DNA of 38,775 bases from a bacterium (GCA_026225095.1 JAMFSC010000030.1:1-38775); one strand, 5' to 3'; shown: positions 1 to 11,271, counted from the stretch's first letter. The notes: generated by a model not told the origin, from the sequence alone. Translations and numbers: made by a program.

Positions 1-563
1 ACCGGCTGGTCCAACAGGCTGTTCTGGTTGAACCGGCACCTTACAAGTCCATGGTCCGATGCTCCGCGAGCCCAGAAAACTATGACCACAACCTGTAGGG
101 GCTACCTGAGTCAAGTAAATAACCACCAACGGCGATTTCATACCACTTTATTAGAAGATGAAAATCAAGTGGACTGACCAAATGGCCGGCTAATTAAGGA
201 GGCCAACCACACCTTCAGGAGAACGGCTCTAGACGATGGGGACTGGAGTACAAGCGGAGCAATCTCTGCCCCGATCTCCCTGGGCACACCCTGCTGCCAG
301 GCAAAAAACATGTAAGGCACAAAAGAGTGTTTATTCGAACGAATTGGGTCACATACAACGGCAAAGCAACTCACGGGCCAAACGAAGAGACCCGAAAGCG
401 ATGCCTTTGCGCACACGGCTTCGATGTCTAGACCCAAATGGGGCACGATCCCGATCCTCTTGCCGCATATCCGGCAGAGGAACGATCGTGACTACGAAAC
501 CGTCTTCCCGCCCGCCCCAAGACCGTAGGCCATGGCTACGCCTTCGCGTGGGACAATGCTGGT
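1..563. other. Non-coding stretch at left edge, no gene assigned
   Basis: No convincing protein is visible here. One + strand frame is open from the window edge to a stop at about 98 and could be the last 31 codons of a gene entering from the left, but it matches no family I recognise. Other open frames in the stretch are low-complexity, Arg/Ser/Pro-rich shadows. Bases 100-350 are noticeably richer in A and T than the rest of the window. The only clear structure is a long hairpin at 444-490, listed separately. The stretch lies directly upstream of the decayed histidine kinase and may include its former promoter. Confidence 0.5.
444..490. repeat. Long imperfect hairpin (47 nt)
   Basis: Two nested inverted repeats are visible. 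The outer arms are CACGATC (444-450) and GATCGTG (484-490). The inner arms are CCTCTTGCCG (456-465) and CGGCAGAGG (472-480), which pair fully except for one bulged T, and the apical loop is 6 nt. No T-run follows on the + strand, so it is not a standard terminator of a + strand gene. It could be a regulator site, a REP-like element or a structured leader. It sits 74 nt upstream of the kinase start. Confidence 0.5.
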
Positions 564-1576
564 ATGCCAACAGTGCCGAGACGCACGCGCAGCAAAGCTG
601 CCCTCTTGACCGTCTTGATCATCCTGCTTGCTGTCACCTCCTCATGGGTATCGATCCAGCGTGTGGTGCTCCACAATGTCCTTCACCACCTCAACGTGAT
701 TCCGTTCATGTTGGCAGGCCTGATCTTCGGATGGCGTGGTGCCGTTCGGGCCTTCGTCGTCACGGTCCTCCTGCAACTACCCTCCATCCACCAGCATTGG
801 TATCGCGATTCGGTCGACGCGCAGGATCAACTGGTCGAGCTCGGCATCTTTGGAGTTTCTGGCGTCGTTGCAGGAATCCTCGCTGACCGGGAGCGTTTGG
901 AACGGGTGCACGTCGAGGCAACACGACAAGAGCTGGAGAGTGTGTATACGACGCTGCAAAGAAACGTAGTGCAACTGAAACATGCGGAACGACTCAGCGC
1001 GGCGAACCAGCTATCCGCAAGCCTCGCACACGAAATCCGCAACCCGCTGGCAAGCATCACCGGGACCGCCGGAATCCTCGCGAGAGGTCAGGTATCGGAA
1101 GAGAATCGTTCAGAATACCTGGAAATTCTCACCGAAGAGTCGGCTCGGCTGAGCCAGCTCCTCATGCGGCAGACCAGGAGCATGTCAATCTTCGCCATCT
1201 GATGCCGCAATGGGTCGCGGAGCTACCGTGCGATTCGGAGCAGATCAAGCAAGTTCTGCGCAACCTGATCCTGAACGCGATTCAATCCCCGGAGACCGGC
1301 GGCGATATTGCTCTTCGTTGCTCGTTGAATGGCGAAGCCCTTATGTTGAAGTCATCGATACAGGCCGAAGTATCCTGCCGCAGGACCGGGAAAGGATCTT
1401 CTATCCGTTCTTCACGACGCGCGAACATCGTCGCTCAGCACGAAGGGTCCTTAGCGTGCTTACCAAACAGTTACGGCCCCGGAACCACCTTCAGAATGAG
1501 TCTCCCGCTACGAGAACATCGAGCAGGAGACAGGAGCGACCGGGAAGGAAGGGACGTAGACCGCGATGGCAGGTAA
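564..1576 (+). pseudogene. Decayed NtrB-type membrane sensor histidine kinase
   Basis: The first 210 codons read as a sensor kinase: three or four hydrophobic segments (codons about 12-95), a coiled stretch, then a HisKA domain with the H-box SASLAHEIRNPL, phospho-acceptor His at 1029-1031. This frame stops at 1202. The N-box (QIKQVLRNLILNAIQ, about 1232-1280) is in the next frame, and the region normally joining DHp and ATPase domains is nearly absent, so over 100 nt appear lost. The D-box (VEVIDTGRSILPQDRERIF) is in a third frame. After FFTTR the glycine-rich GTGLGL box is missing, and the remaining end (IVAQHEGSL, GPGTTFRMSLPL) is back in the second frame. No functional ATP-binding domain can be made. 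It overlaps the start of the response-regulator remnant, as a two-component pair would. Start ATG 564 is a best guess because no good ribosome site precedes it. Confidence 0.85.
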
Positions 1577-2972
1577 GAACATTCTTGTGGTGGACGACGA
1601 TAGCGGTCTGCGCCGTATCATGCGGATCCAGCTTGAAGAGGCCGGCTTCCGGGTGAGCCTGGTGGCAAATGGAGACGAGGCGCTTCGCATGGTCGCTGAG
1701 CTCCAGCCCGCGCTCACCATTACAGACCTCAACATGCCGGTCACGGGACTGACGCCCCTCCAGGGACTCAAGGAGACGGAGTCGCAGACGACCGTCATAG
1801 TGATGACGGCCTTCGGCACCGTGGAGAGCGCCGTTGCGCCATGAAGCTTGGTGCCTATGACTATGTTACGAAGCCTCTGGACTTCGAGGCCTTGATCGTC
1901 GTCGTCGATCGTGCGCTGGAGCGGCAGGGCCTGCTTGAAGAGGTGCGGGTGTTGTGTTCCGCCATGGACCAGCGTCATGGCTTCGAAGCCATCGTGGGCA
2001 ACTCCAAGTCTTTTTTGCGAGTCCTCGACCAAGCGGCATGAGTGTCCCAGCACAATGCAACCGTGCTGGGACAAGGCGAAACCGGTACGGGCAAGGAACT
2101 CATCGCGCGCGATCCATCAGAACAGCCGCCGCAGGACCAAGCCGTTCGTTACGATCAACTGCGGTGCGATCCCCAGGGACCTGGTCGAATCCGAGCTCTT
2201 CGGCTATACCAAGGGCACCTTCACCGGCGCCGTCGTGCCCAAGATCGGACGCATCGAAGCCGCTGACGGCGGCACTCTGCTTCTGGATGAGGTAGGAGAG
2301 CTACCGATAGAGGCACAGGTAAAATTGCTGCGAGTATTGCAGAACGGCGAGGTTTCAAAACTCGGTGGAACGACGCCCATTCAGGTTGACGTTCGGATTA
2401 TCGCCGCCACCCATCGCAATCTTCTGGCGATGGTAGAGAATGGAACATTCCGGGAAGATCTGTACTACCGCCTGGCGGTGGTCCCGCTTCATATCCCGCC
2501 CCTTCGGGAGCGCAGAGTAGATCTCCCCGGTCTGATCGACAGCCTCTTCGGTTCGCTCAAAAAGCGATCTCGCATCGAGAGTGCGCAGATGTCACCCGGC
2601 GAGGTGAAGGCCCTGATTGCCTATCGCTGGCCTGGCAACGTACGGCAGTTGGAGAACGTGCTCGAGCGCATGTTGGTGCTGGCTCCCAGCAACATCATCA
2701 CCGAACTGGACCTGCCTGAGGAGTTGTATGCCGTCGCTTCCCCGGCCGAGTCGATGTGGCGAGAGCTGTCGGAAACAGGGATCAGTCTCGAAGCCGTTGA
2801 GCGCGACCTCATCGCCCAAGCTCTGGAGCGCTTCGGCGGCAATCAGACTCAGGCTGCTCGCTTCCTTGATATTAGTCGCAAAACCTTGATCTATCGAATG
2901 GAAAAGAACCGCCTCTCCGCGGAGGGAATAGAACAGGAGCACGCGGGCGCTAAGACCAATATCGCAGACTAG
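1566..2972 (+). pseudogene. Decayed NtrC-family sigma-54 response regulator
   Basis: The order is receiver, AAA+ and Fis-type HTH, as in NtrC/ZraR activators. The receiver has the acidic VVDDDSG, phospho-acceptor Asp in TITDLNMP, MTAFG and the Lys of VTKPLD. The AAA+ domain has Walker A GETGTGKE, GTFTGA (a variant of the sigma-54-contacting GAFTGA) and Walker B GGTLLLDEVGELP. The C-terminus has the HTH NQTQAARFLDISRKTL. Three lesions break it: one base is missing near 1833 before MKLGAYDYVTKP; a TGA at 2039-2041 replaces an expected residue just before Walker A; and two bases are missing from a GC run near 2105, shifting the rest to another frame. The segment from about 2106 to 2972 is intact and well conserved, so decay may be recent, but a full-length activator cannot be made. 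It was probably co-transcribed with the kinase remnant. Confidence 0.87.
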
Positions 2973-3032
2973 TTAGGGGCTTGATTTCTTGTCGGCCGTG
3001 ATATCGCTCTGAAACTCGTTCTCCCCCTGAAT

Positions 3033-5918
3033 TCAGTCTGTCTCCACGATCGTTTCCAGCGAGACGGGTCCGACGAGGCCCGACGGGAGCAGGGGAGAAG
3101 ATGCGGTGTATTTACGGATATTGGTTCTGGTGAACTTTTGTGTGGTGTTGGGTTGGGCATCTCCGATGATGCGGTTAGGCCATAGGTTCGTAATATCGAG
3201 CTCAATTAGATTTTCGCCCTCTGTCAGACTTGCTGTGATATCCAGTCGATAGGGCATGGACCAGATGGTCCCGGCGGACTTGCCGTTGACGCGCACGGTG
3301 CAGATCTCGCGCAGGTCGGTGAGCGTAAGGAAGACGTGTTCGCGGGCGGTGCGATCGTGAGTGACCTTCGTGCTGTAGATCGCAGTGCCGGAGAAGTATT
3401 TAACGGCTGGATCCATTGATTCAGACCAGGAGGTGAAGCTGGTGAGCGGATGGACTCCAGCAGGCGCGCCACGATCGGATTGATAGGAGATCGTCCATTG
3501 GCTGGCTGGCAGGTGCTGGGTGAGCTTCTTTGTGTTGTCGCTGCGAGGCTTGGTTGCGGGAGCGGTCGACGGCTGAGCGAAGACCACGAAGATTGATTCG
3601 AAAGGAGCGAGGTGAATGGGAACAATGGCTCGGTCTTCCTTCTGGGTATAGAAGGTTTGAGATTCCATGGTTCCGTCGACTGCGTTCCAGAACTCCGGGG
3701 AGCGGCCGGTGGTGCGGAAAGCGGTCGTGCCATCGACGGGATGAGAGGAGCCGTTCCTCACAAAGTAAATGTCGCTCATGCCTGCCCTGCGATGGATATA
3801 GTCGAGTTGGTGAGTTGGGTCTTCGAAGTCGGCTGCGATGTTAAGCGCCTGGAGGGCCTGGCGACTATTCGCGGTGCAGAATACCTTGCCGGCTCCGTAA
3901 AGGTGGGTTGCCGGGCAGGCATCCCAAAGGGCGTGGGTAAGAGCCGCAAACCGCTCGGCCGCATTCTGATCGATGAGGCCAGTAGGTGCCAGAGGCGACT
4001 CTCCGGAGAGACTTCCGCCCTGTTTGACGTACGCGGCGATGCGTTCAAGTGAGGCGAGCGAGAGACGGCGTCCTTTGGGCATCATCAAGATCTTGTAGGC
4101 GTTCCCCAAGGGGGTCTCGATTGCGCCGGACTTTAGCGCCAGGGTATGGAGGAGGGCGTCTTCGTTGCTGACGTCATAGTCGTAACCGGGCAGGGCGTGA
4201 GCCGGATCATCCTGCTTCAGACGAGCGAAGTTCGGGACCGCATCGCCATAAAAGTAGAGGACGTCGTCGACCGCATAGCCCTGCTGGAGGAGAAACTGAG
4301 ACCGATTGAGGTAGAGGAAGAAATCCCCGCCCTGGTTCCACCAGGTAACACGCGGATTGAGGTGGGTTCCGGCGAAGTATTCGTTGCCCGGAAGACCGAA
4401 GGAGGCGGGCGATGAGGTGAACTCATGCCAGACGAGGCGGTTCATGCCCTCGGTGAGGGCTCGGTCGAAGGAGGGCTTTAGATCGGTGGCAAGAGACTCG
4501 CTCCACTGTGGACCGATGCTCGTCATACCCTCCTGGGCGACGAATGTCTTGCCATAGATGTCTGCTGCGCTGGCGGCCTCTTTGGTGAAGAAACGATCCT
4601 GATCAGTCGAGCGATGCTCGTCGGATTGTGCCCAGTACTCGGTTTGGGGAACGCTCGAAGAGCGGAACGTCTCAAGAGCATCAAGGGGTGCGCTATGTGG
4701 ACCTCCGGACTCGCACTGGATCCCGAGGCCATACTGTCTGGCTCGTTCAGCCATGTGGTCGTAGTGATCGGTCACGAGGTCCCCGACGGTGCGACGCAGG
4801 TCGTTGAGGAAGCGTTCGCTGGTCGATCGGTCGGTGACGATGCGGCCGGCAACGACGGGGAGATAAGGGATTGGGTCGTAGCCTCGGCGTGCACGGAACT
4901 CGGTCCGAAAGCGGCCCGTCCAGTTGGTGCCCCCGAGCTCCCAGGAGTCTGTGGCGAGGTTCAAGAGGGACTTGCCGAGGTATGGTCTGCTCGCTTCGAG
5001 GATTGGAACGACGCTGTGCGTCCAGTAGGTATCGAAGGCTGCGCGGTCGAGATAGTCGATGGCGATGCCCTGCCAGGCTCCGCTGGAGGTGGAGACGCGG
5101 GCATCGGAGTCTGTATAGCCGATGCGCAGGATCTCCCACGGCCCGGGCGTGGGTGGGCGCCAGTTGGTATGGCCCGCCGGGTCTACCCGGGGTTCGATGT
5201 CGAGGACACCCGAGAGGGTGGTGTCGGCGTCATCCGGCGAAGCGGAGGCGTCGCCGAGAAGGCGCTCGGTGGGCGGCATGGAGAAGCTACCCTCGGCGGA
5301 AGCAGTCTTAAGGTTGAGAAGAGCGATCGGCCTGCGGGTATCGCCGCCTCCGCCGGGCATCGCGGGACCATGCGCGAGGGGATAGGCGAGGACCGCGATC
5401 TGGCGATAGAAGCCGTTCTTGGCCGGGGGCTGCGGAAGGTTCCCGTCGAAGTGCTGCGACGAGAGGGTGGTGCGGGAGAAGGTGAGGACCTTGGAGGCTT
5501 CGGACGGAATGACGTCGGGGCCACCAAGGTTCCAGCCGCTGGTGATGTTGAGTGTGACCTCGAGATGCAGATCGGCCGCGATCTTGAGCGCATGGATGTA
5601 GAGCCTGGTCCAGGCGGGACTGCCGAACGTGGGGCCAGGCGGGACGTTGTCGTTGCCGTTTTGACCGGAGCCGTTAGCGTCCACGAGGAGGACGCCTCCG
5701 AAGCCTTTGCGCTGCATCTCAGTCAGTTCGTAGGTGATGGTCTCTTCGGTCGTGTTGCCGTTCAACCACCACCAGTAGCAGCGTAACCTCGCCTGAGCGG
5801 GCGGGGATTGGAAGCCGTGGCGCAGTTCAGCGATTGATGCGACGGTCTGTGCCGTCGCACACTGCGATAGAAGGCTTGCCAGCAAGAGCGCAAGGAGTGG
5901 CTTCGGACGAATGGGCAT
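3033..5918 (-). CDS. Secreted glycoside hydrolase, GH106-type (alpha-L-rhamnosidase-like)
   Basis: This 961-residue protein begins with a clear signal peptide (LLALLLASLLSQCATAQ). Next comes the N-terminal signature of the GH106 group, a PPxxARxRxxWWWxNG-type motif at about residues 39-54. It continues through an (alpha/beta)8-like region containing TDSWELGGTNW and RARRGYDPIPYLP, and ends in a beta-sandwich with a galactose-binding-like fold (ICTVRVNGKSAGTIW, GENLIELDITN). Known members release L-rhamnose from rhamnogalacturonans and other plant glycans, usually in the periplasm or outside the cell. Length is normal for the family. I chose ATG 5918; a longer TTG start at 5936 would add six residues without a better ribosome site. 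It lies 81 nt downstream of the TonB receptor gene in the same direction, so the two probably form an uptake/degradation unit. The substrate is inferred from the family, not seen. Confidence 0.8.
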   Translation of the reverse strand: MPIRPKPLLALLLASLLSQCATAQTVASIAELRHGFQSPPAQARLRCYWWWLNGNTTEETITYELTEMQRKGFGGVLLVDANGSGQNGNDNVPPGPTFGSPAWTRLYIHALKIAADLHLEVTLNITSGWNLGGPDVIPSEASKVLTFSRTTLSSQHFDGNLPQPPAKNGFYRQIAVLAYPLAHGPAMPGGGGDTRRPIALLNLKTASAEGSFSMPPTERLLGDASASPDDADTTLSGVLDIEPRVDPAGHTNWRPPTPGPWEILRIGYTDSDARVSTSSGAWQGIAIDYLDRAAFDTYWTHSVVPILEASRPYLGKSLLNLATDSWELGGTNWTGRFRTEFRARRGYDPIPYLPVVAGRIVTDRSTSERFLNDLRRTVGDLVTDHYDHMAERARQYGLGIQCESGGPHSAPLDALETFRSSSVPQTEYWAQSDEHRSTDQDRFFTKEAASAADIYGKTFVAQEGMTSIGPQWSESLATDLKPSFDRALTEGMNRLVWHEFTSSPASFGLPGNEYFAGTHLNPRVTWWNQGGDFFLYLNRSQFLLQQGYAVDDVLYFYGDAVPNFARLKQDDPAHALPGYDYDVSNEDALLHTLALKSGAIETPLGNAYKILMMPKGRRLSLASLERIAAYVKQGGSLSGESPLAPTGLIDQNAAERFAALTHALWDACPATHLYGAGKVFCTANSRQALQALNIAADFEDPTHQLDYIHRRAGMSDIYFVRNGSSHPVDGTTAFRTTGRSPEFWNAVDGTMESQTFYTQKEDRAIVPIHLAPFESIFVVFAQPSTAPATKPRSDNTKKLTQHLPASQWTISYQSDRGAPAGVHPLTSFTSWSESMDPAVKYFSGTAIYSTKVTHDRTAREHVFLTLTDLREICTVRVNGKSAGTIWSMPYRLDITASLTEGENLIELDITNLWPNRIIGDAQPNTTQKFTRTNIRKYTASSPLLPSGLVGPVSLETIVETD

Positions 5919-5960
5919 GGCACCTGAGATCTGCAATATTGGTCAAGAGTACAAGAAGTC

Positions 5961-5980
5961 CCGGGTCCTTCCGGCCCCGG
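5961..5980 (-). terminator. Possible terminator hairpin after TonB receptor
   Basis: CCGGG at 5961-5965 pairs with CCCGG at 5976-5980 around a 10-nt loop. Read on the minus strand, the hairpin follows the receptor stop codon and is followed by a pyrimidine-rich tail. The stem is short, so it may only reduce read-through into the downstream GH106 gene. Confidence 0.35.
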
Positions 5981-5999
5981 AATCGAACGGTCCGCAGGG

Positions 6000-8900
6000 T
6001 TAGAAGTTGATCCGTCCCGTGAGCTGACCGATGCGGGCATCGTTGGCCTGGGTGAGGGTGACGGTGCCGAAGGCGGAGTTGCCGATGCTGGTATTGGGCC
6101 CGCTGAAGTTCGGGGTGTTGAGTACGTTGAAGAACTCGCCGCGAAGCTCGAAGCTTACCCCTTCATGCAGGGCGAAGACCTTGAACAGAGAGGCGTCCAT
6201 CAGAGGATGAATTCTCTGGCGAATGTTAAGGTTATTGCTGTTGTTCTGGGCCGTGTAGGAAAGACGCTGACGGTAGGCCGGGATAGGCGACAGACTGTCG
6301 CAGGCCGGACCCGAGCTGGTGCTCGGGACGTTGGCGCCGCCGGCGTTCTGGTAGCAGGTGTTCATGTAACGGCCGTAGGTGGGATTCGCCTGGCGGGGAT
6401 CACCGATGACATCGACCGAGCTCGGAGCTGAGATGAGGTTTCCGTTCTGCGCACGGACGACGCTGTTGAGCTGCCAGCCACCCAGGAAAAGCCGTTCCGC
6501 ATAGGGGCGAGCCGCGAACTTCGGAAGCTGGAGCGTGCCGAAGATGTTTCCGACCAGCGTGGGGTTGGGATCCTGGACGGAGTAGAGCTTTCCGCTGGCG
6601 TAGGAGTAGTTATCGGATGACGTCGTCGATCCGTAAAATCCATTGCGCAGCATGGTTTTAGACCAGGTAAAGTTTCCCTGGAGCGAGAAATGACGGCGCA
6701 TGGGGCGAGTCACCTGGACCTGCAGCGAGTTATAAGGTGCGCTTCCTATCGACGAGTACTGCTCGGTGACGGAGCCGAACTCCGGGTAGGGCAGCAGCAG
6801 AAGATTGCGCGCGATGGTGGAGTTGTTGAGCGTTGTGGTTCCGGTGAACTTGCCTGCCATCGGGTTGGCGACCGCGGCGTTCAGAAACGTGACCTCGGCG
6901 CTGCCCTGGTTGTAGACGCTCTGGGGCAGGACATTGATATTGTGATTGACCTCCAGGTGCGTGGGGCGGGATCCGACATAGGCGACCTGGAGAGCGAGCG
7001 ATCCTGGGAACTGCTGTTGCACACTCAGCGAGTACTGGGCGCTCTTGGGCTGGACGTGGTTCGGATCGACGAAGCTGATGCTCTGGCCGAGCGCGGTGGA
7101 GAGGCCGAGTGAACTTCCACTGGGCGCGCTGACTCCGGAGGGGAAGGGACTGGTGAGCGTGTTGGTGGGTGCGCTGGTCGTGTAGTTGTTATAGCTTGTG
7201 GTCTGCGAGAACCCCGTCCCGAGGGGCGTCTCGAGCGTGTTGAAGTAGATGATGCCAAAGCCGGCGCGGGCCACCGTAGTCGGTGTCGCCTGGTACGCTG
7301 CGCCCAGGCGCGGCTGCCAGTTATTCAGGTCACGCGGATAGGGAAAACGGTTCGCCGAGCTGGTGTACTGGAGACCGCCGTTGAGGGTAAGCCCGACGAC
7401 CGAGGCCTGGAGCGGGCTGGCGCAGGTGGTGCAGAAGTTGGAGACCTGCTTGTTGTAGCGTTCGGTGAAGGGCGACTCGTAGTCCCAGCGGACGCCAAGG
7501 TTCAGCGTGAGCTTGCTGTTGACGCGCCAGTCATCCTGGATGAAGGGCGCCGCGTAAATCTGCTGCAGGGCGTATGCTGCCGAGTTGTTGTAGGTCGCCG
7601 AAGAGAAATCGCCAAGCAGAAGCGACGCGATGGGGTCGCCGGAGTTGGCATCGGCGCCGACGGATGTGCTGACCGAGTTCTTCTGAGTAAAGCGGCGGTC
7701 GAAGGCAAAAGCGCCGAACCCGCTCTGTGGGTTTTGCACGTTGTAGCGAATCAGATTGCCTTCGAAGCCGAAGCGGATGGTGTGGGTGCCAAAGGTTTTG
7801 GTGAGGATCTCTTCAAGCGAGCCAGTCGTGTCTTCGCTGATCTGTCCGGCTGCTCCGGGCGCGAGGCCGACGTAACTGTCGCTCGTGGTGAATCCGGGGA
7901 AGGTGCTATAGGGGAGGGCGTTGTTGGTGATGTTGACGGAGCCGAGGTCGAAGCCAGAGTTGCCAGGGTAGGTGAGACCGAAGGGGTGAAAGATAAGACC
8001 GAAGCGTGAATCGAGCACCATGGAGGAGGAGAACTGGTGCACGTCATCGAGTGAGCCGCCGCGGTTGTTGCGGTAGACGCTGTAGCCGTAACCGGTGGGC
8101 CCGATGCCCTTGGGGAAGCCCTGGAGGGGGTACTTCTGCGTGAGGCCAGAGCGGAACATGATGGCGTTCAGCTTGTTCTTTGAGCCGAAGGCATGGTCGA
8201 TGCGGCCGATGAAGGACGGGTAGGTGCTGGGATACGAGGTTTGAGTAGAGATGTAGTTGGCGGAACTGGTGATCGCAGCGCCGGTGACGTTGGGCAGGGG
8301 GGTGTACGAGAGGAGCGCGGCACCGGCTGCATTGATGCGCGAGGCTATATTGTTGTTCGCGAAGAACACGGTGCGGTTTCCGCTAGCGTCGACCGGCGAG
8401 AGTGGATCATAGAGCTGGACACCAGCGAGGCATTGGCCCGCGCCGTTGAATCCTCCAGTACAAAGAGCCGAGAAGTCGCCGGCGCGCTCTGCGGCAGACG
8501 GGGTACGGGTGCTGTAGTTGACGGCGGTGTGAGAGGCGAAACGCTCAAAAGCAAACATGAAGAAGGTCTTGTCGCGGCCGTCGTAAAGAAAGGGAATGCG
8601 GACGGGTCCGTCGATGACGAGGCCCGTCTGGCTCAACTGGTCGTTATTGCGGTGGGTGGGCGAGGCGGGATTCAGCGCGCCGTTCTGGTTGGGAACCTTT
8701 TCATAGGTGTTGGCATTGAGATAGGTGTTTTGGAACGCGTAGTAAGCCGCACCGTGGATCTTGTTGTTCCCTGTCCGAATGACGGTGTTGGTGACGGTTC
8801 CGTTCCCGTGCCCGATCTGAGCGTCGAAGATGGAGGTCTGAACCTTGACCTCCTGAACGGCCTCTGGCGACGGGACGAAGCCCGTGTAGCTGGCACCGGA

Positions 8901-9548
8901 GAAGCGCTCGGCTGGATCGTCGGGGATACCGTCGAGGGTGAGGCGGTTATGACCGCCATTCCCATCGGAGGTGATCTGGACCGACACGCCGGAGAAGGGC
9001 TGGGTAAACTGGCTGGATTTGCTCTGCATGTAGGCGCCGGTGGTCACACCGGCGGCGAGGGTGGCGAGGACGAAGGGGTTGCGGCCTACATTGGGAAGGT
9101 CGGTCACCTCCTTGGCGCTGAGGGTGGTTGCAATGTTGGCCGATCCGGCGTCAAGAAGCGTATTCGTCGCGGTTACGTCGACGGTCTCGTTGACGGCGCC
9201 GGAGGTTAGCGCGAAATCGATAACCTGCACCTGGCCGGCGGTGAGCACGACGTCCTGGCGATTCTCGGTCTTGAAGCTGGCGGCGGTAACGGTCACCTTG
9301 TAGGTTCCCGGGTTGAGGGCCGGAAAGTTGTAAGTTCCGGAGCCATTGGAGACGCCGGTAGTCTTAAAGTGGGTCGAGCTTTCCTCTGCGACGACGGTGG
9401 CTCCGGCGACCTTAGCCCCGGTTGTGTCGGCGACCTCGCCTTGGATGCCGCCGAGATAACGCTATGCGCCGGCTGTGAGGGTGAAACCAAAGACGAGGAC
9501 GAGGACCGCGGCGAAGCAGGCAATCCGGTTGTTGAAACGACTTTGCAC
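6000..9548 (-). pseudogene. TonB-dependent receptor (Oar-like) with amber codon 29
   Basis: Read through, this encodes about 1182 residues: a signal peptide (IACFAAVLVLVFGFTLTAGA), a carboxypeptidase-regulatory-like beta domain (GGIQGEVADTTGAKVAGATV, GTYNFPALNPGTYKV), a plug (DLPNVGRNPFVLATLAAGV, VQITSDGNGGHNRLTLDG) and a long 22-strand-type barrel with many Asn/Ser/Thr/Tyr. In Acidobacteriota such receptors import glycan fragments or other large ligands. The start is a GTG at 9548, well placed 5 nt after GGAGG (9554-9558). Codon 29 (9464-9462) is TAG and follows the AGA end of the signal peptide, where CAG would give the usual AQ cleavage site. A single C-to-T change explains it. The rest is open and well conserved. 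Restart inside the gene would yield a product without a signal peptide. It is either a recent pseudogene or a sequence error. Confidence 0.85.
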
Positions 9549-9870
9549 TTGAACCTCCAAAGGTTTGCAGCGTAAACAGATGACGTCAGCCGAACGGTTC
9601 GTTCCTGGCCAGGGACTCTGATACACCGGCCACGACGGTTGATCTGGCTTTGAAAAGACGCCCCATCCTCGGGACCGCGAATGACGATGGGCAAGTTAAT
9701 TTACCGGAAGATCCCTGTTAGGATTACCGCTAAGAATTCCACAAGTGTCTTAGTTGCATATAGTTGCCGCTCCGGTGGTCGAGCTTCCGCCGTGCGGGTT
9801 AGGAGTGATGGAGGACCCGGAAAAGAAGGCCGGCATGCTAAACTGGTGGCCTTTGGAGTATGGAAAGACC
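9549..9870. promoter_or_regulatory. Divergent control region, TonB receptor / ToxR-like regulator
   Basis: This region separates the minus-strand receptor (start 9548) from the plus-strand regulator (chosen start 9871). On the receptor side three perfect palindromes stand close together: TGACGTCA (9581-9588), CGAACGGTTCG (9591-9601) and CCTGGCCAGG (9604-9613). On the regulator side TAGTTGC occurs twice, at 9751-9757 and 9761-9767, exactly 10 bp apart, one helical turn. These are possible binding sites for the divergent regulator. No strong sigma-70 promoter could be fixed by eye. Confidence 0.4.
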
Positions 9871-11208
9871 ATGGGCTCAGTCTTGAATGCCTCGGTGGAC
9901 GAAGGCATCGACGAGCCGAACATCGACGAGCGCCGCCAGTTGATTGATCGGGTTGCGACCAGTGTGCATTTCAGACGGTCTGCACGCCTGCGGGACTTCC
10001 TGCTGTATGTGGGTGGCCAGTCTCTGAAGGAGGGATGTCCGGAGATCCACGAGCAGGAGATCGGTACGAAGGTCTTCGGCCGATCGGCGTCCTACGACCG
10101 GAGCCAGGACAATATCGTCCGGGTGAATGCGACCGAGTTGCGCAAGCGGATCGAGTTGTACTTCGCGACAGACGGGGCGCGCGAGACCCTGCTCCTCGAG
10201 ATTCCGCGGGGTGGGTACAAGCCAATCTTTCGCCGCAAGGTTCCAGACGAACTGCATGAGCCACTGATTGAAGCCTTACCGGTGGAGAAGACCCCGGAGA
10301 CGCCCGTCGACGAAGTCAGGAGAACGGGTGGGCGCGCGTACCTCATCTGGGTAGCGGTGGCTGCGGCGCTCGCGATCCTCTGCGCGGTCCTTCTGCAGCA
10401 AAACCTGGCGATGCGATCCTTGATCTCTCCTCGGGCTGGACGTCCGGAAGTGGAGGCCTTCTGGAAAAATTTTGTGAAAGGGCAGCAGGAGATCGATATA
10501 GTACTGCCGGACGCTTCGGTGACCCTGAGTGAGGAGATAACTCATCAAAGGATGACACTGGGCGATTACCTGAACCACGACTACGTGGACCAGGAGAAAA
10601 CAGCATCCCTGAGCGCCGACCGTGTGAGCGATCTGCACAATGTCTTTGATCATAATCTGGTGACGTTGGGCGACTTCCATGCCACGCAGCAGATTCTTGC
10701 GCTGGCTCCGGTGGCTCCGTCGCTGCGGCTTGTACTGTCGCGATATTACACGGCGGACTCGATCCAGCGGAACAGCTTCATTCTGCTTGGCGCGCGGAAG
10801 GCAAACCCGTGGATGGGATTGTTCGATGATCAGATGAACTTCAGCGTGGACTTCGACGGACCGCATCATGAGACGCGGGTGTTAAACCGTCATCCGGCTA
10901 CCGGAGAGCAGCCGAGTTACGCCGCGTGGACGGATCCCAGCGGCTCCACGACGGTGTACAGCGTGATCGCATACCTGCCGAATCTGAGTCGTACGGGGAA
11001 CGTGATCGTGTTGGCCGGAACAGACTCGAGCGCAACCAGCGCAGCTGCGGAGTTCCTGACGTCGGAAGATTCGCTGGCACGTTTCCGAAACACGCTGCAC
11101 ACGAAGAAGTTCCCTTACTTCGAGGTGCTCTTGAAGAGTTCTCGCGTAAGCGGAACACTATTCGGCTCCGAAATGGTGGCCTACAGGACCTATCCCGCGA
11201 CTCGTTGA
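9871..11208 (+). CDS. ToxR/CadC-like membrane-anchored winged-helix regulator
   Basis: This protein of about 445 residues has three parts. Residues 15-125 form a DNA-binding region with the pattern seen in many acidobacterial one-component regulators (FRRSARLRDFLLYV, EIGTKVFGRSASYDRSQDN, IVRVNATELRKRIELYF, LEIPRGGYKPIFRR), probably an OmpR-type winged helix. One transmembrane helix follows (AYLIWVAVAAALAILCAVLL, about residues 157-176). The remaining 270 residues are predicted periplasmic and lack a family I can name. The design suggests direct signal transfer from the periplasm to DNA. It is divergent from the TonB receptor and GH106 gene, which are its likely targets. The start is uncertain: ATG 9871 has GGAAAG just upstream and begins just before the conserved domain, while ATG 9808 or 9835 would add residues unlike the family. 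Confidence 0.7.
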   Translation: MGSVLNASVDEGIDEPNIDERRQLIDRVATSVHFRRSARLRDFLLYVGGQSLKEGCPEIHEQEIGTKVFGRSASYDRSQDNIVRVNATELRKRIELYFATDGARETLLLEIPRGGYKPIFRRKVPDELHEPLIEALPVEKTPETPVDEVRRTGGRAYLIWVAVAAALAILCAVLLQQNLAMRSLISPRAGRPEVEAFWKNFVKGQQEIDIVLPDASVTLSEEITHQRMTLGDYLNHDYVDQEKTASLSADRVSDLHNVFDHNLVTLGDFHATQQILALAPVAPSLRLVLSRYYTADSIQRNSFILLGARKANPWMGLFDDQMNFSVDFDGPHHETRVLNRHPATGEQPSYAAWTDPSGSTTVYSVIAYLPNLSRTGNVIVLAGTDSSATSAAAEFLTSEDSLARFRNTLHTKKFPYFEVLLKSSRVSGTLFGSEMVAYRTYPATR

Positions 11209-11271
11209 GAGTGCGCCAATCGCAAGCTCATCGCTTTGTATGCGCGAAGAGACTCGATGCCAGCGAGAACG